Origin: Pollutiaquabacter sp046052345
GTDB taxonomy: Bacteria; Bacteroidota; Bacteroidia; AKYH767-A; 2013-40CM-41-45
DNA: 52,464 nucleotides
Assembly: GCA_046052345.1 (NCBI GenBank)
Contig: JBJOMN010000005.1
Coordinates: 1 to 52,464 of the forward strand
Direction of reading: 5' to 3'
This document shows positions 52,101 to 52,464 of the stretch, in pieces (the first letter of the stretch is position 1; each line of letters starts with the position of its first letter). Both the position numbers and the translations under genes were made by a program. The notes beneath the pieces were generated by a model, which ran no database searches, was not told the origin of the DNA, and was given only the letters and a program-made list of their open reading frames with translations.

Positions 52101-52464
52101 CGGCTCCGTGATAATGACAGAGGAGGAAGTGGTGCAGCCGGTAAAATCCGTGATCGTCACATCGTACGTCCCTGGAGTGAGTCCGGATACGGAGGCGGTC
52201 GTCTCGCCCGTCGACCACAGGTAGTTCACGGGAGAGGAGCCGCCCGTGAATAACGCTGTCGCTATTCCGTCATTATTACCGTTACAGGATACGTTGGTCG
52301 ATGCGATGGAAGCTGCGAGATTCTGGAAAGAAACCGGGACGTTCGCAGTGCTGGACGGGCATGCGGAACCGAAGGCATCGGTTACCTGCAATGTATAGGT
52401 ACCCACCGTCGAAGCGACATAGGTGTTGGTACTGCTAACGACCGTGCTGCCGTTATACCACGTA
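49197..52464 (-). CDS. SprB-repeat surface adhesin with type B T9SS sorting domain (5' end outside window)
   Basis: At least 1088 residues; the frame stays open to the right edge, so the true start lies beyond. It contains twelve complete SprB-type repeats of about 80-97 residues, each opening with a Cys-Asn/Tyr-Gly element (SCNGNNDG, ACNGEFTG) and containing GGTPPYTYLWSNG and VTDxxGC. The C-terminus SGFSPNNDGRNDDFEV ... FNRWGNEVY is the gliding-motility type B sorting domain (CHU_C). SprB in Flavobacterium johnsoniae is the mobile gliding adhesin; this relative is likely an adhesin exported with the help of the SprF protein next to it. Whether the cell glides cannot be told from this window. 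Confidence 0.93.
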   Translation of the reverse strand, partial: TWYNGSTVVSSTNTYVASTVGTYTLQVTDAFGSACPSSTANVPVSFQNLAASIASTNVSCNGNNDGIATALFTGGSSPVNYLWSTGETTASVSGLTPGTYDVTITDFTGCTTSSSVIITEPATLTPFPVSITDVACNGEFTGAADMDVTGGTPPYAYVWSNGATTQDLTQVAAGIYTLTVTDSLGCTAQFQQRIDEPTTLDPLISGTQFNVTNVSCYGGSDGQVTVLVQGGIPPYTYLWSNGGIDSTIIGLPAGPLEVSIVDSNGCSAIANTFVTEPDSLSLSLIGTSLFAGLYNISCNGLSDGYIDIQVQGGTPPYFFSWSNGDITEDLNNVPAGVYDVTVTDTLGCTALLSVTLTEPDSLAASLTSPVFGNGYNIACKGENSGRIFSSVTGGTPPYNYTWSPGGATTDSLTNLFAGFYLLDVVDANGCITNDTITLTEPDTLVPLISSTTIGFTNIACYGDATGSATVSVVGGTPPFTYLWSNGDTTQTADSLAAGNVSVYVVDYNGCTGDTLSTLSQPNQLLAGLSITSDALCYGTATGSAVSNTNGGTPPYSYFWSNGSTNDSISNLTAGSYAVLILDANLCQTTDSLTILEPTQLTASTVASSYPSGNNISCFGANDGSIDLTVSGGTQGYTYVWSNTATTEDVNGLAPGTYSVTITDAKGCSETQSVTITEPTQLVTDTIFSLEFYGGVNVSCNGGVDGTIEVVASGGSAPYSYSWTNGGTTAVITGVSVDTFVVTVTDVNGCTAIAAIRIDEPSLLSSSVGTQQDVDCNGNSSGEVTINASGSTAPYQYSINGGTTYQSSPTFPGLAAGNYNITVRDTNGCMVMQGVTIGQPVSVLSGSASSVGSADCNGYSSGSITADATGGTAPYEYSIDNSNFQSSPVFTDLDAGTYTVYVTDVNNCTTTFDVTITEPSSLDISGANSGSVAAPCATLNGVAFVAPVGGTPPYTYLWTGPSTGNGDTLRPAAPGDYVVLVTDANGCDTTQNITVGLEGCDFGMPSGFSPNNDGRNDDFEVRGADKYPENTLKVFNRWGNEVYSKENYTGHEWYGQNNNGDPLPEGTYFVIFIDNKSDFRANTFVDIRR

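Noticed and set aside
49250..52464. Regularly spaced similar segments that might suggest a CRISPR-like or non-coding repeat
   Set aside because: The repeats are in frame with one long coding sequence, about 80-97 codons each, and encode SprB domains.

Overview
The window is a stretch of a Bacteroidota chromosome with moderate GC. The main evidence is the type IX secretion system (T9SS): several proteins end in T9SS C-terminal sorting domains, and there are PorQ, PorP/SprF and PorE-like partners and a SprB-repeat adhesin. Bacteroidota-type -7 promoter boxes (TAnnTTTG) are present and Shine-Dalgarno sequences are nearly absent. The order or family cannot be fixed by eye. I see no rRNA, tRNA, CRISPR array, insertion sequence or prophage.

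Layout. 1-2.3 kb: end of an unknown gene, an MFS symporter and a YhhQ-type queuosine-precursor transporter. 2.4-6.1 kb: two T9SS cargo proteins, an SBBP beta-propeller and a serine hydrolase. 6.2-11.3 kb: a fatty-acid desaturase, two glycosyltransferases and a GWxTD-family protein. 11.4-14.9 kb: a cytoplasmic TPR hybrid kinase facing RNase Z. 14.9-23.5 kb is mostly housekeeping: a STAS / T9SS-cargo / rnz operon, pyrR-pyrB, a DUF1569 protein, ribosomal protein S1, ispH, cmk and porQ. 23.6-30.1 kb: uvrA, a LOG-family protein, a SPOR-like envelope protein and a beta-barrel with calcium-loop motifs.

30.2-40.8 kb is the most system-like region. A REC-PAS hybrid kinase and a CheY-like regulator precede a TPR/YaiO beta-barrel, a CotH-family kinase, a membrane HEAT protein and a PgaC/BcsA-type processive glycosyltransferase. 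An unknown membrane-anchored protein on the other strand and an NtrC-like sigma-54 activator lacking a DNA-binding domain follow. I infer a regulated exopolysaccharide synthesis and export locus with a CotH kinase. 41.1-46.2 kb holds a three-gene surface unit: a small membrane protein, an 1151-residue T9SS adhesin and a membrane-anchored LamG-like protein. The two anchored proteins share an unusual N-terminal GRQRxRM motif. 46.2-52.5 kb is a canonical PorE / SprF / SprB type B adhesin module, with the adhesin running off the right edge.

The most unexpected non-coding signal lies between 4.6 and 22.5 kb. Most intergenic gaps there carry degenerate tandem repeats with an exact period of 7 bases. 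The unit differs between sites, and the stop codons of the desaturase, pyrB and cmk lie inside or touching these arrays. A second pattern is that the -7 promoter box often lies within about 2-6 bases of the start codon, suggesting leaderless messages. Function calls rest on reading motifs and family knowledge; no search was run.
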